Source: Synanceia verrucosa (Eukaryota; Chordata; Actinopteri; Perciformes; Synanceiidae). Taken from it: DNA of 64,000 nt. Positions 37,871 to 52,433 of this stretch are shown in pieces. The DNA is taken from the NCBI GenBank assembly GCA_029721515.1, contig CM056550.1, positions 17,297,119 through 17,361,118 on the forward strand, read 5' to 3'. The translations under genes were made by a program, and so were the position numbers. Position 1 is the stretch's first letter. Every line of letters begins with the position of its first letter. Below the pieces are notes generated by a model. The model was not told the origin of the DNA. It did not search any database and saw only the letters and a program-made list of their open reading frames with translations.

Positions 37871-38090
37871 AGACGCTTCTCTGAGCTTTGTTTCTTCTGA
37901 GTGGCACAATATTAAAAACAGGATGCGCTCCGCTGCTAAAGAGCCAACAACACCGCCACGGAGGAGGGTGGAGGAGGGCGGGGTCTGCACGTCAGGTGTG
38001 CACGGTGACCCCGCCCCTTACGTCACCTGGGCAGCTCGAGCCGTCTCTCTGTTGATGACTTCAAATGTGTGTGTGTGTAACTTCCGGTTT
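37871..38090 (-). promoter_or_regulatory. grb7: grb7 promoter region (GC boxes, CRE-like, ETS)
   Basis: Upstream of the predicted first exon lie a GC box GGGCGGGG (37976-37983), an inverted GC box CCGCCCC (38011-38017), a CRE/ATF-like TTACGTCA (38018-38025) and an ETS-type CTTCCGG (38081-38087). No TATA box is visible, so a GC-rich TATA-less promoter is inferred. Confidence 0.55.
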
Positions 38091-39490
38091 CAAGTACATG
38101 ATGAAGACATGTACCCTGTTGAAGTACTTTATTTTTTTAATATATTTTTTTTGTTGAAGTAAGATTTTGACTCCAGGACTTCTTGTAAGAGAGTATTACA
38201 GTATTATAATATTACAGTACTATTACTGTTACTTATACTGAAATAGTTCGTCCATCACTGTTGTTTAATGGTGCCTGTGTACATTTAGAGTAATTAGATC
38301 CTTTGCTTCAGTAAAAATACCAATATTATACCTCTGCTAAGACATTTCTAGAAATTTCTCAGTGGTTAAACTTTCTGAAAATACAGCAGTGCAATAAAAA
38401 GACAATACTTCCTCCTTAAATGTAGTAAAATAGAATAAGTACCAGGAAAATTAAAAATTAGTGGTTCAGTACAGTGGATTAATTGTCATGATGCTTTACA
38501 ATTTGTTTCTAACCACTGATTGTTTGATAAAGAAACTTAAGAGTGGATTAAAATAATCCTTGGTTGCTGTTCATATGAATTATTATGTAATTCTATTTTG
38601 TTTGTTGGGTTTATATTTTTTTATGTTTCAATTATTCTTCACATCTGGTCACGTTTAGTCTCATGGGCTAATTAATTTACAGATTAATATCTGTTGTCTT
38701 ACCTGGCACCAGCAGCATTAATAAACCATGTTACTGGTTAAACTGGTGGCATCTTGTCTCCATCTAGTGGTTCATTCTGATAAAGCTTGTTTTTCTTTAA
38801 GTTATTTATTGATAATAATAATTACTAGTAGTTATATTTTCTAACAGCTGCGTGTTTTTTCTGACAGGGTGCAGAGAAAAGTTAATTTTATTTATAAATT
38901 AAATAGTAATTATTGAAAAATATTATCACTAATCATAATTAACTCTCACTTAAGGAACGATCATCTGAGAAACACATTGACGTCCGTACCATTTTTCACT
39001 CTGTGCATTTCAATTTTCAAGCAAATTTACTTAAGTACTGCACTTTGGCAGTAATTTGAGGTACTTATACTTCACCTGAAGATTTCTGTCTCATGCTGTC
39101 ACTTAGTGCCTGACTTAATATTTATGTTCAGGTACTGATTATTACATCAATAGAGGATTTACATAGACACCCCATAAGGATTATTTATTTTTTTTTTTGT
39201 ATAAAACTTAATTATATTATCTTTTTTCTCGTTGTTTTTACAGTTACTAACATGTTATCATATGCACTTTTTTACTGTTTTGTTAAATTTTAGGTTGCTG
39301 TTGTCTTTTTTCTTCAGGAAATAATACATAATGGAATAAACAATGATATATGATTATTAAAGATTATACTACCCAGCAACACCCAAATGATGCATTAATA
39401 ATCAACACAACAATCACTCCTGGATGCTAATAATTAGTGTTTGAAGTACTGAAAACAGAATGTGAGGACGGACTGTTGGATCAAATCATG
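38091..39490. other. Intergenic DNA between grb7 and arf
   Basis: No gene. Fragments of a fish repeat with AGATCCTTTGCTTCAGTAAA (about 38298) and TTACTTAAGTACTGC (about 39027) are present. The remainder is AT-rich with no recognisable feature. Confidence 0.45.
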
Positions 39491-39624
39491 TTTATTAATG
39501 TGTTCAGGAAATCCCCACAGAAACAGTTTACAGGGGAACGTACAGATTTACAATCATTCTCGACAGAAGTGCCAGCTTAACCCCCGTGGTTCGACACTGA
39601 GAACGCCTGCTAACCCAGTCCCCT

Positions 39625-40074
39625 GAGACAGGTCTACGACAGACAGGTCTATCGTAGACAGGTCTACCCTAGACAGGTCTACGACAGACAGGTCTACCCT
39701 AGACAGGTCTACCATAGACAGGTCTACAGCAGACAGGTCTGCCTTCAGACAGGTCTACCATAGACAGGTCTATCATAGACAGGTCTACCCTAGACAGGTC
39801 TACCCTAGACAGGTCTATCATAGACAGGTCTACCCTAGACAGGTCTACCATAGACAGGTCTATCATAGACAGGCCTATCATAGACAGGTCTACGACAGAC
39901 AGGCCTATCATAGACAGGTCTACGACAGACAGGTCTACGACAGACAGGTCTACAATTAAGAGGTCTATAATAGACAGGTCTACCATAGACAGGTCTATCG
40001 TAGACAGGTCTACGATAGACAGGTCTACAGCAGACAGGTCTACAATAAAGAGGTCTATCATAGACAGGTCTGCC
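39625..40074 (-). repeat. 15-bp minisatellite, about 30 copies
   Basis: The unit is ACAGGTCTACCATAG with variants (ACGACAG, ATCATAG, CCCTAG). Because 15 is divisible by 3 and the unit lacks stops in some frames, the minus strand shows open frames with 5-residue periodicity (VDLSM, RPVYD). I judge these to be noncoding shadows inside the arf 3' UTR. Confidence 0.9.
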
Positions 40075-41275
40075 ACCGAGTCCTTCCAGGTCCAGGTCAC
40101 CAGAGTTGGTCTGTTCAGTCATGAAGTACGCAGTCTGCAAACGCCCAGACATCACAGGTATCTTTCTTAGTCTTCCTGTCTGGGCTGTTCACAGTTAAAA
40201 GAGCCTTCATATTTGGTGCCAATCCTTCATCCCAACTGGGAACATTAAGACAGCTGAATGCGTTCAGATTTCAAAATAAAACGGCCAACCGTTGGTGAGA
40301 AAACCCTCCTTCAGGCCCTCGTGGATTCTTTCATATACAGGATTTGTCATACTGCTCAAATGCATTTGGTTCAGCAGTCAAAGTACAAATAGAAACGCTA
40401 AAACTAGTTACAGAAAAAAAAACAAACAAAAGAAAACCACACATGTAACATCTCTTCTTAAAGGAATATCATGTGAAGCTCGTGAATGTATCCGGACACC
40501 TGTCTCAGCTAAACGGCTCAGGATGGTGAAATGAAAACCCTCTAACCTACAGGAGTAGGAAAACTGTCAAAGCACTGGAGCTCTTCTCCAAAACCCAATT
40601 TAATCCACGAAGTTCACTGCTGGCTACCCAAAAAACAATTACATATAGACTCAGATCCTAATTTTCAAGGTGATTTTAATTGTTGGATTTGTGCTTCATG
40701 GTCTCACTTACTGGGGTGGGATGGGGAAGGTAGTGTTCATCAGAGAACCATTGCTAAGAATAATCTGCTATATCCCAATATAATCATAATAATAATAAAA
40801 CAAACAGCATGATTTTCAAATGACACCAGAATGAGGATGGGCGTTTTGTTGTTTTTTTTTTTCCTTTTTTTTTTGATTTGCTTCGACCTGATACAGGTTA
40901 AGATGCAATTTACTGAATCTCTTACTAGTTGGTTTGAGGTTTCCAAAAAAAAAAAAAAAAAAAGTTAAAATGTACATTTAGCATTCAGTCTACATCAGGT
41001 TTCTAGTTAACATAGATATATATATACTACAGGGAGGAGGAAGGGAGGCTTGCACCCTTGCTCTTTCTTTGCCGTATGAAAACCATGCTTCCTCTGGAGA
41101 GTAAGGGTGGAGGAGGTGGGGGGGCCGTGCAGACTTGGAGGGGTGGAGGGGGTGGAGGCTGAGCTTGGTTGATGGAGAAGGGCTTGAAAACCAGACTGCT
41201 GATTCCACAGGAGGTGTGTTAAAGGCACGCCAGGGTTAATCCCAATCCCAGCCAACACACACTGAGACGCCTTCA

Positions 41276-41303
41276 CACCCACACACACCCACACACACAC
41301 AAG

Positions 41304-41366
<63 letters not shown>
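41276..41366. repeat. (CA)n microsatellite
   Basis: An almost pure CA/TG dinucleotide tract with one AAGGTA interruption, located in the probable arf 3' UTR about 170 bp after the stop codon. Confidence 0.95.
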
Positions 41367-41367
<1 letters not shown>

Positions 41368-41539
41368 GCAGCACAGGTGGGGGGGGATGAAGGAAGTTGT
41401 TGAAAGAAAGAGCCGGGGCTGAGAGTTGGGTTAGACTGCATTAAAGGAGGGTGGGAGGGGCTGGATCCGGTGCTGCCGCTGTGTTGAAACAGAAGAAAAT
41501 AAACAACATACAAACAAAAACAAAAACTGGTGGAATGGA

Positions 41540-44823
<3,284 letters not shown>

Positions 44824-46565
44824 GGTGACGAAGCTGCCAAAACAGAGAAGGAAACAGGGTGAGGACAAGACTAACGTCAACAGTGTTTCAGTTTCAAGGT
44901 AAAATACACCAACAAGTAAGTAGGAAATAAAACTGTACTGACAAGAAAACCACCAGTCAACAAAAATATGTCTTATTAATGTTGGATAGTTCATAATGGC
45001 ACAACGAAATTAACAATCCTAGAGGACAGTGGAGGAATGTAACCAAGTAGTTGAGATAAGTGTACTTTACTTCCATTTTATGCAGTTTTATACGTTGTTC
45101 TGCTGGAAAACAATGTACATTTACCCCACTGTGTTTGGAGTACCTGCATTACTTTACAGACTAAGATGATTTAAAAAAGAAAGAATGGGCTAATAGCACA
45201 TTCATAATTATAATCCTGTAATATAAAATATATTAATTTGAAATGGGCAATTGTGCATAATGAGTATTTCTGATGCCAAAACTTTAACATCTGTATAATA
45301 TGTAAAATCTGAATGTGGAACTGAATATTTTTAACACTGCTGTATTGCAATTTTGACTCATGTGAAATATCTGAATATTTATTCTGCTGTAGGTTGATGA
45401 CAGCAATATATCAGTACTAGTATCACCTTTAACAATATTCCAGTAATATAACATTATGTATTAAGGGTACTTTTACATTTAATCTTCCACTATATATAAA
45501 TTAACATAAATACTTTGGTATATATAAATACGAGTTCAAATGCAGGACTTTTATAGTGTTTTACCATTGTAATATTATTACTTTGACTGAAGAAGAAAAT
45601 TTGAATATTTATTCAACTACAGGTTGATGACAGCATGTTTGGTCCAGGATAAGGCCGGTTTAAAATGACTGGTTAGGAACACACACGTGGTGTTTACTTA
45701 AGCTAATGTTTAAACTGTAAAGATTACAGTTTAAAGCTAGATGTTTCCAACTGTCACCATCATCAACCATTATCCGGCTCTGCGCATTAAATCCACAATG
45801 TATCAAAGGTGGTGCCGCATAAAGCGGACTGAAATCTCACTACTTAGGAACTAAATAAGACATATATCCGGGAGTAGCTATAACGTTAACCCGGATAAAC
45901 TGGACTAGCTGATCAGCAGATAAGAAAGGCCTGTTCCAGCTGGCAAACTCTGCCCTGTGTGCGCTAGCGGCAGGGATAACGTTACCGAGCCGTCACAAGA
46001 CGCTAACTGGCTAACGGCTAATAGGCCGGTAATCAATCTGCGTTCGCATCCGAGTGGGCAAAATATAGAGCAAGCGTGTAGGGAAGCGTTGATTGTTTAA
46101 TATGTGTTAACAGTCGGTGTTAAATGGCGTCAATTAGTTAGTAAAAACTCGAAGCAGATTACCGTCAGTCCAACTAAGGGCGGATGCTTCGGCTTGTTAG
46201 CTCGCTAGCTTATGTTAGCTTCGCGGACGTTAACGGTCGAAAGAGCGTTCACAAACACACGTCGACACTCACTGGCACATCCAATATCGACGTGTTCGGG
46301 GCCGAGTGGGATTTAAGTCCCGTATTTTTCGCTGTACCGAAAGGTGACAGCTCTCTGTTGCGTCCGTTGACGGCACAGGAACTGCGTTAGCAGAGCGGGT
46401 AACCGTTATCTTGCTATTAGCTAAATGCCGCGTCACAGTACAGAGAGAACATCTGTGACGTCGGGTTAAACGCCGACGAAAGCGCGCCGTTCGCTGACAA
46501 TCAGTATCCAACCAATGTATTATAGCGTTTTAGAGTGAAAACATTACGTTTGTGTAGGTTATTAC

Positions 46566-46620
46566 CTTCAGAAAGGCAGCTTCTCGATCTTTCCGTTATC
46601 TTTCACTGTCACTCCAAAAT
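46566..46620 (-). other. arf 5' untranslated first exon (predicted)
   Basis: On the minus strand GACGCCATTTTGGAGTGACA leads to a TCTGAAG|GTAATA donor at 46566/46565. The coding exon has its acceptor TTTGGCAG|CTTCGTCACC at 44833, 10 bp before the ATG. A noncoding first exon is the usual ARF1-type gene structure. GCCATTTT is a YY1-type motif near start sites. Confidence 0.6.
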
Positions 46621-46745
46621 GGCGTCTTGCGCATCCAGGGAGACACCGGTGTACGAGCACTTCCCACTATCAGAGTTGGGCCAATCAGAGCGCACATGGT
46701 GTAACTAAGGGCCCGCCCCCTACAGTCCTGCTGTCCAATCACAGC
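46621..46745 (-). promoter_or_regulatory. arf promoter: CCAAT boxes, GC box
   Basis: Two CCAAT motifs (46681-46685 and 46735-46739, plus strand), a GC box GCCCGCCCCC (46711-46720) and a TTGCGCATC word resembling an NRF1 half site (about 46627) cluster just upstream of the predicted first exon. No TATA box. This is a housekeeping-type promoter, as expected for an ARF gene. Confidence 0.6.
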
Positions 46746-46974
46746 ATCGCTAGATCTCCGAGTGCACATTGCACAAAATGTCGAGGAAGTGGACCGAACA
46801 CGAGTTTATTCAAGTTTCAGACAGAGTGGGCAAGAAGACACACCAGTCACTTCAGCGTCTCATGGTGTAGGACAGCTGGACTGGGCTTCCACTCATGCTG
46901 CATCCATAAAAACATTATACATTCATGAAAGACCAGGCAGCCACAGGAAACAAGATGCTTTTAATGCATGACTG

Positions 46975-47095
46975 ATTTTACATGTTCTTGTGTTCCTCTA
47001 GCTGTGTCTATATTAATATGTGCCCACTGTAATGTGCTTTGGAGTCCTTAGAAAAAAGCTGTTTGTAAATAAAATGTATTATCTGGTTATTATTA
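46975..47095 (+). mobile_element. L2-like LINE 3' tail
   Basis: TAATGTGCTTTGGAGTCCTT, AGAAAAAAGCTGTTTGTAAA and TAAAATGTATTATCTGG follow the pattern of L2-type tails (GTGCTTTG...AAAGCGCTATATAAATAAAGTTTATTATT). Coding sequence is absent. Confidence 0.5.
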
Positions 47096-47112
47096 ACAGA
47101 TCCAAGAACATA

Positions 47113-47330
47113 CAGTGCAAATAAGCAAATGTATAAGACCACCACCCAATGTAAGGTATTTACCACCACTGCCCTAAATTAACATTCATATTTTTTTGTT
47201 GTTAATTCATTTTTAAATTTGTGTCTAAAACGGTGAATTCAGTTTTTTTAGTGAATTCCTCACTCCTGATCAAAATGGTGAAGAGTATGGAACTCAGTGA
47301 GGAAGAAAGCATCCAATCAGCTTTCTAAAA
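47113..47330 (+). mobile_element. Tc1/mariner 5' fragment (tentative)
   Basis: CAGTGCAAATAAGCAAATGT followed by ATAAGACCACCACCC resembles the terminal repeat of a Tc1-like element. An ATG at 47275, about 160 bp in, opens MVKSMELSEEES, like the N terminus of Tc1 transposases (M-K-K-ELS-E), but a stop follows within a few codons. It is a decayed fragment. Confidence 0.4.
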
Positions 47331-48750
47331 TATTTCTTTTCTCATTTTTATGACTGATGGTCAAATAAATTTGTTAAGCACTTTACACTGATGCTAAAAT
47401 AGATAAAAAAAAAAGCACTGGAAACCAGTCAGTTTATCATTTATCCCTGTAAAAATAAGCTCTGCTGGTGTCCATCTGAATGAAATCCCAATTTAAGCTG
47501 CTGCTGTTTCTGTTTTTGTTATTAAAGTATGGCTACGGGTTTTAATCAATACCATGGTAGGTGAAACCTCCTCCCTGAGGGCTGGTGCTCAGCGTATGGC
47601 ACATTGGATGGGATGGCTTTAACTTGTTGGCATGGTAGACTGCAGGGATGGATGCTCAAGGGCCTTAACCTAAAAATGTCACTCAAAGAGATACATACAA
47701 ACCAGGAAAAGACTAAAAATGACAACAAAGAGATGCAAAACCAGAAAAATGACTAAAAGAAATGAAAATCAACTTCAAACAACCTAAAAGAGGACAGAGG
47801 GCCTTATGGGCCTTAAAAGTGACATGGATGCTTCAGATGCTTGGAGGCAGAAGTCAGCCCTCTATTATCCTTTGTGTTGACTTTTCTCTTTTTCCGAGCT
47901 GCTGGGCACCTGCTGAAAGTCAACAAAGATCTCTTTCTAGATGAAACAGGTGACCTCCAGCTGTTCAATTATGATCATTAGTGTGTTTATTTTCAGACTA
48001 GAAGGATCAGCCGTTCTGATCCACACATAAAGAATCAGGTTAAGGATATTGGTTGTTATGTTGTGTCCAAAAAACAGGAAATAATTGCTGCTGAACGCTG
48101 TGTGTGTGTGTGTGTGTGTGTTGGGGGGGTCATAGTTAAATATTTACTGTAGGAGGAGCTGCTTCGGTAAAGAGCTGTTAGCTCCACATTCCTCAAACAT
48201 CTACTGTTTCTGAAAGGAGGGGAGACAAAAACACAAGTTTTGATTCATATGTAATAACCTTAGGAGCCCCAAACCACCCTCACACCAAAAATAACTTTAT
48301 TTTAAAGAGTATATTTCATATTTTAAGCATTTTATCAACAGAATTTTCTGTAATGATTAATTTTCATGAAGGTGCAAATGCTGTGTATTGTCTATTCTAT
48401 GAATTTGCATATTTAAGTCATCTGACATGGCAGAATTTAAATATTTAGAGCACAGCGAAGCCATTGAATCAGCCGACAAAATATCCAAAAGAAATATTTT
48501 CGTCATTGGCAATTGAAAAATGTAATAATTCATCATAATTTCACATCTCAATGAAAACATTGACCACCTATTGTGTCTTTGTGAAGTGAATTTAAACGTC
48601 TGAATCATGTGATGTGATCACGTGTGGCGTCCAGCTTCACATGTGATGCAGTCACATGAACTTCCTTTGTGCTTCGTTCTTTAGTGGTGTTAGAAATGGT
48701 TTTAACAGGCAGAAGCTGGAACGTCTGGAGGCGACGGAGGCAAACAGAAG
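47331..48750. other. Intergenic DNA between arf and map3k14
   Basis: No gene or clear repeat apart from a (GT)n microsatellite at 48099-48120. AT-rich DNA dominates 48240-48560. Confidence 0.45.
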
Positions 48751-48766
48751 ACAGCAACTTGTTTTT

Positions 48767-48772
48767 TTTATT
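48767..48772 (-). terminator. map3k14: map3k14 poly(A) signal (predicted)
   Basis: Minus-strand AATAAA in ATATGTTAATAAAAAAAACA lies about 300 bp after the map3k14 stop codon; the intervening 48773-49071 would be the 3' UTR. A canonical hexamer at this distance is a plausible cleavage signal, but the cleavage site itself is inferred. Confidence 0.5.
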
Positions 48773-49071
48773 AACATATAAAATGTCAGTAACATTCAAG
48801 TATTAATATCTTGAGGGCTCATACTGTGTCATGGCAGTTATTCGCTGTTTAAAGCAGCGTCACTCATTCTAAAAAGCAACCAAAACTAGTTTTACAAAGG
48901 AAATAATGAGGTATAATATAAAAAAACCCAAACACTTTATAATCATCATATAGAGCAAGATCAAAATATACAAAAAAAATAAACTTCACAAATAAAAAAT
49001 CCAAAATTCCCTGGCGGTTAACTTTGACTTAACTGGTACAAACGATGGATAAAGAAAAAAACATGGCCGCC

Positions 49072-52000
49072 TCATTCTCTCAGTTCGAGCTTCCCGTCTC
49101 GGACTCTCCACCTCCAGCGCTGACATCTGTCCGGAGCAGGAACACAGCGAAGCCACAGACTGGACTCTCGGATCTGTTGGTCGAAGGACATCGTCTTCCT
49201 ATCCAGAGTCTCCAGGGTGAAGGGCTTCCCCGAGACCTGATGGAAACGAGACCACGTGGATTCTGGGTCAGACCTCAACACTGACTGAAACCTGCAGCTC
49301 ATGAATCCGTTATGGTAGGATTCTACTCTGATGTGGCTGATCCAAAATGTAAGTATCAGAACTCAAACCTCAAGTACTTTAAGTACAATCAAAATGTTTT
49401 CTGAGGCCCCAAATATGGCAACAACAGATCAACAAGTGTTAATCCAATAATGTACATAACATAATGAAAAGGGCAATACTCTTACATTTAAATGACTTTC
49501 AGTTTGAGGGTTGAATACAGGCATATTCAGTCAGACAGTATGAGGAGAATAAAGCCGTTTTTAACATTAAAGCATGATAAAATGTTCTGGTAGAAAAATA
49601 AAAAAATACAAATAAAATACTTTTGGACATTTATACATTGTCCACTTATCGATATTGGTTAGTACTAGTATTGTTTTCTTCTTATTCTGACAAATTTTTC
49701 TACTTATTCTACTTGTACTGATGTTGCTGCTTCTCATTGTATCGTATTGTACTGTATTGTATTTGTATTGCATCATATTGTATCGTATCACACTGCATTG
49801 TATCGTATCATATTGTATCGTATCGCACTGTATTGTATCATATTGTATCATATCGAATTGTATTGTATCGTATCACACCGCATTGTATCATATTGTATCG
49901 TACTGCATTGTATCATATTGCATGGCACTGTATTGTATTGTATCATATCATATTATATCATATCGTATCACATTGTATCGTATTGTATTGTATTGTATCG
50001 TACTGTATCGTATCATATCACATCGTATCGTATTGTATTGTATTGTATCATATCGTATCACATTGTACTGTATTGTATTGTATCGTACTGTATCGTATCG
50101 TACTGTATCATATCATATCATATTGTATCGTATCGTATCGTATTGTATTGTATTGTACTGTATCGTATCATGTCACATCGTATCGTATTGTATTGTATCG
50201 TATCGTATCCTGAAATTGAGCTCCAACAATACGGTTGCTGCTAGGCATTTACCAGAGTATTGTACCAGAGTACTTTAACACTGATGTATCGTTCTTTCTG
50301 CTTAAGTACAGGATGAGAATACTTCCTCTACCACTGTAAACCATTATAAAATCAACCCCATTACCAGTCCTTCACTGGTAAACATTGTACTGATGCTACA
50401 ACCCTGCACCAAAGATAATTTAAACCCACCTGGAAAACATCCCAGTCATTCGGTCTCTCACCTGCTCACTGATCCCCATGGCAACGTGTCCCACCTTAAC
50501 CTGCCGACGTTCACGGATCCTCAGACACTCTCCCTGGACGTTCTCGATCCAGATGTCCACACCTGGAGCGTCAGAGCAGAAATAAAAAACAATAAGAAAC
50601 AGACCGGTGTTTGATGCAGTGATTCAGGTCGGCCATCTTACCTTCGAAGCAGTACGAGGACAGCTGATTGGCCGAGGCCAGCCACCCCAGGTGTCCGTCT
50701 GTCCGGCTGTTGCAGGAGGAAAAAACTCCAGAGCTCAGATCATCAGACGAATGATCAGAGTCCTTCAGGATGGAGAGAGGGTTCAGTTTCTAAAGGTTCA
50801 GATCTCATCCCACTTCTGCACCTGCAGACACTGACCTCCTCTGAGGAATCCAGGTGAGACGAGTCTGAGCAGCTGAAGCAAGACGGAGGGTCGTCTCGAG
50901 GTTCAGGCGACGGAGTCTGGATTCTGGTGCCGCCGGCGACTTCTGGTGACCGTAAACATACCGAGGAGTGCAGTTACTACAACTGTGTGTATATTTTTCA
51001 TCTATAAATACCTCACAGTGACCAGAGAAACGCTGGAGGCTCTTAGTCTTTAATTTTATTACTGAACATTTTTTCACTACCTAATACTTTTATGAATATA
51101 AGATGAGATCAGATAATCCCTTCTCTGTCCCACTAACAGATAGATTCACAGTGTTTCAGCAGCGACATGATAATAAGGACCTACAGTCCATAAAGAATAA
51201 GAAGCAGTGACACCAATAAACAAGTAGGATAAGTAGATAACAGAAAAATAAGCAGATAAGCAAACAGCACAAAGTGATAAAAATAACCAGATTAACAGTG
51301 ATAGAATATAATTTAGCACAATACTGCTGTAAATATTAATTTCTGATGTAAATATTACATCTCCTCTGCAAATACAGGTGTTTTATATTTTATAATTTAA
51401 CAATATAATACAATTTTAATAATTTAATTTTATAATGTAATATAATCTTTTATATCTTTATTTTTATTTCTTAATTCATTTCTTAATTAAAATGCACTTA
51501 TGTGTATTTGCGAGAGAAAAACTAAATATAAACAAAATATAAGGAGCCATTCTACTTGATACTTACATGTTTAAATTGAGGATATTTTTCTTTTTAGACT
51601 GTGTTTAATCCAGTTTTACTGCAGCACAGGATCTGCAGATATCTTCATATCCCCAGTTACATTAAAACCAGGCTACTGACAGGTTTTGTGTTGTATTTAT
51701 AGATTTAAAAACTAGTTTTAGCAGCTTTAGATTCTGTGATATTGGTCCTCTCATTAGGAATTTGATCCATAGGATGATTTTAAACTACATTTTCAGATTG
51801 AAGAGAAATCCAAACCTGTCCTTTAAAGTGAAACTAAAAGAGAAATCACTCAGTGTTTCCTAAGAAAATGTAGTTTTCAGAAAAAAGCAGAGTGTTAGTC
51901 AAACCTCTTTTCTTCAGACTCACCGTCTCGGAGGAATTCCAGCTCCGGCTCTGATCCCCATGAATTCTCCTTCGTCTGTTGGCCTTTCTGCAGCAAAGGG

Positions 52001-52433
52001 AAAATACCTCTGAGAGCCCGTAGATACTCTGTAGACATGGAGGAGTCCCAGTCCTCTTCCTCCTCCTCCTCCTCATCATCTCCCTCCTCCTCCCAGTCCC
52101 CCTCATAGTCCTGAAGGTCCTCCTCCTCTGCCATGTACATGTCCACCTCTGAACCAGAGTCTGTTCCCTCTGCAGCAAAGTTATCCTGAAGTGATTTCGG
52201 TCTGGAATCCCATTCCCTCATCAAGGAGTCCAGATCAGCGTCCTGGTCTGAGTCTCCACCTCTGGAGTCCTCGCTGTCCTCGTCCACTGCTGTGGTCCTC
52301 CAGGGGCTCACCCAGTTCATGGTGCTGGCTGTTGTTTTGGTTGACAAAGGGCGGCCGGCGTCCTCGGTCTGGATCTTGACTTGATGCAACTTCTCACAGG
52401 CAAACTTGACGGACCGGGGACTCAAACCTCCGA
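49072..52433 (-). CDS. map3k14: map3k14 exons 10-14: acidic linker and C-terminal substrate-binding region
   Basis: Exon 52433-51924 carries a very acidic stretch (GDDEEEEEEEDWDSS) followed by YLRALRGIFPLLQKGQQ, similar in position to the human ELFLNSLSQPFSLEEQEQ segment. Exons 50942-50822 and 50706-50642 give SCFSCSDSSHLDSSEE and SANQLSSYCFEG; exons 50562-50462 and 49284-49072 give VKVGHVAMGIS and the end WRWRVRDGKLELRE. In human NIK this C-terminal region binds IKK-alpha and p100. Confidence 0.88.

Larger units (their letters stand above)
39491..41539 (-). other. Probable long arf 3' UTR ending at a poly(A) signal
   Basis: From the arf stop codon downward no other gene starts before a minus-strand AATAAA at 39496-39491. 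ARF1-type genes commonly have 3' UTRs of this order. The UTR would contain a CA repeat, T/A runs and the 15-bp minisatellite. The true end is inferred; earlier signals may be used. Confidence 0.45.

Noticed and set aside
39699..40155. 133-codon minus-strand frame of VDLSM-type repeats
   Set aside because: A shadow of the 15-bp minisatellite; it lies after the arf stop codon and has no independent gene features.
49721..50278. Overlapping 158-185-codon plus-strand open frames rich in Y, I, V and S
   Set aside because: Produced by the TATCG-type pentanucleotide array inside a map3k14 intron.
50805..51077. Alternative reading frame for map3k14 exon 11 using the GAG|GTCAGT donor
   Set aside because: It would give an Arg/Leu-rich peptide in that frame. 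The chosen frame gives a Ser/Asp-rich segment like the human linker and keeps phase at both neighbours.
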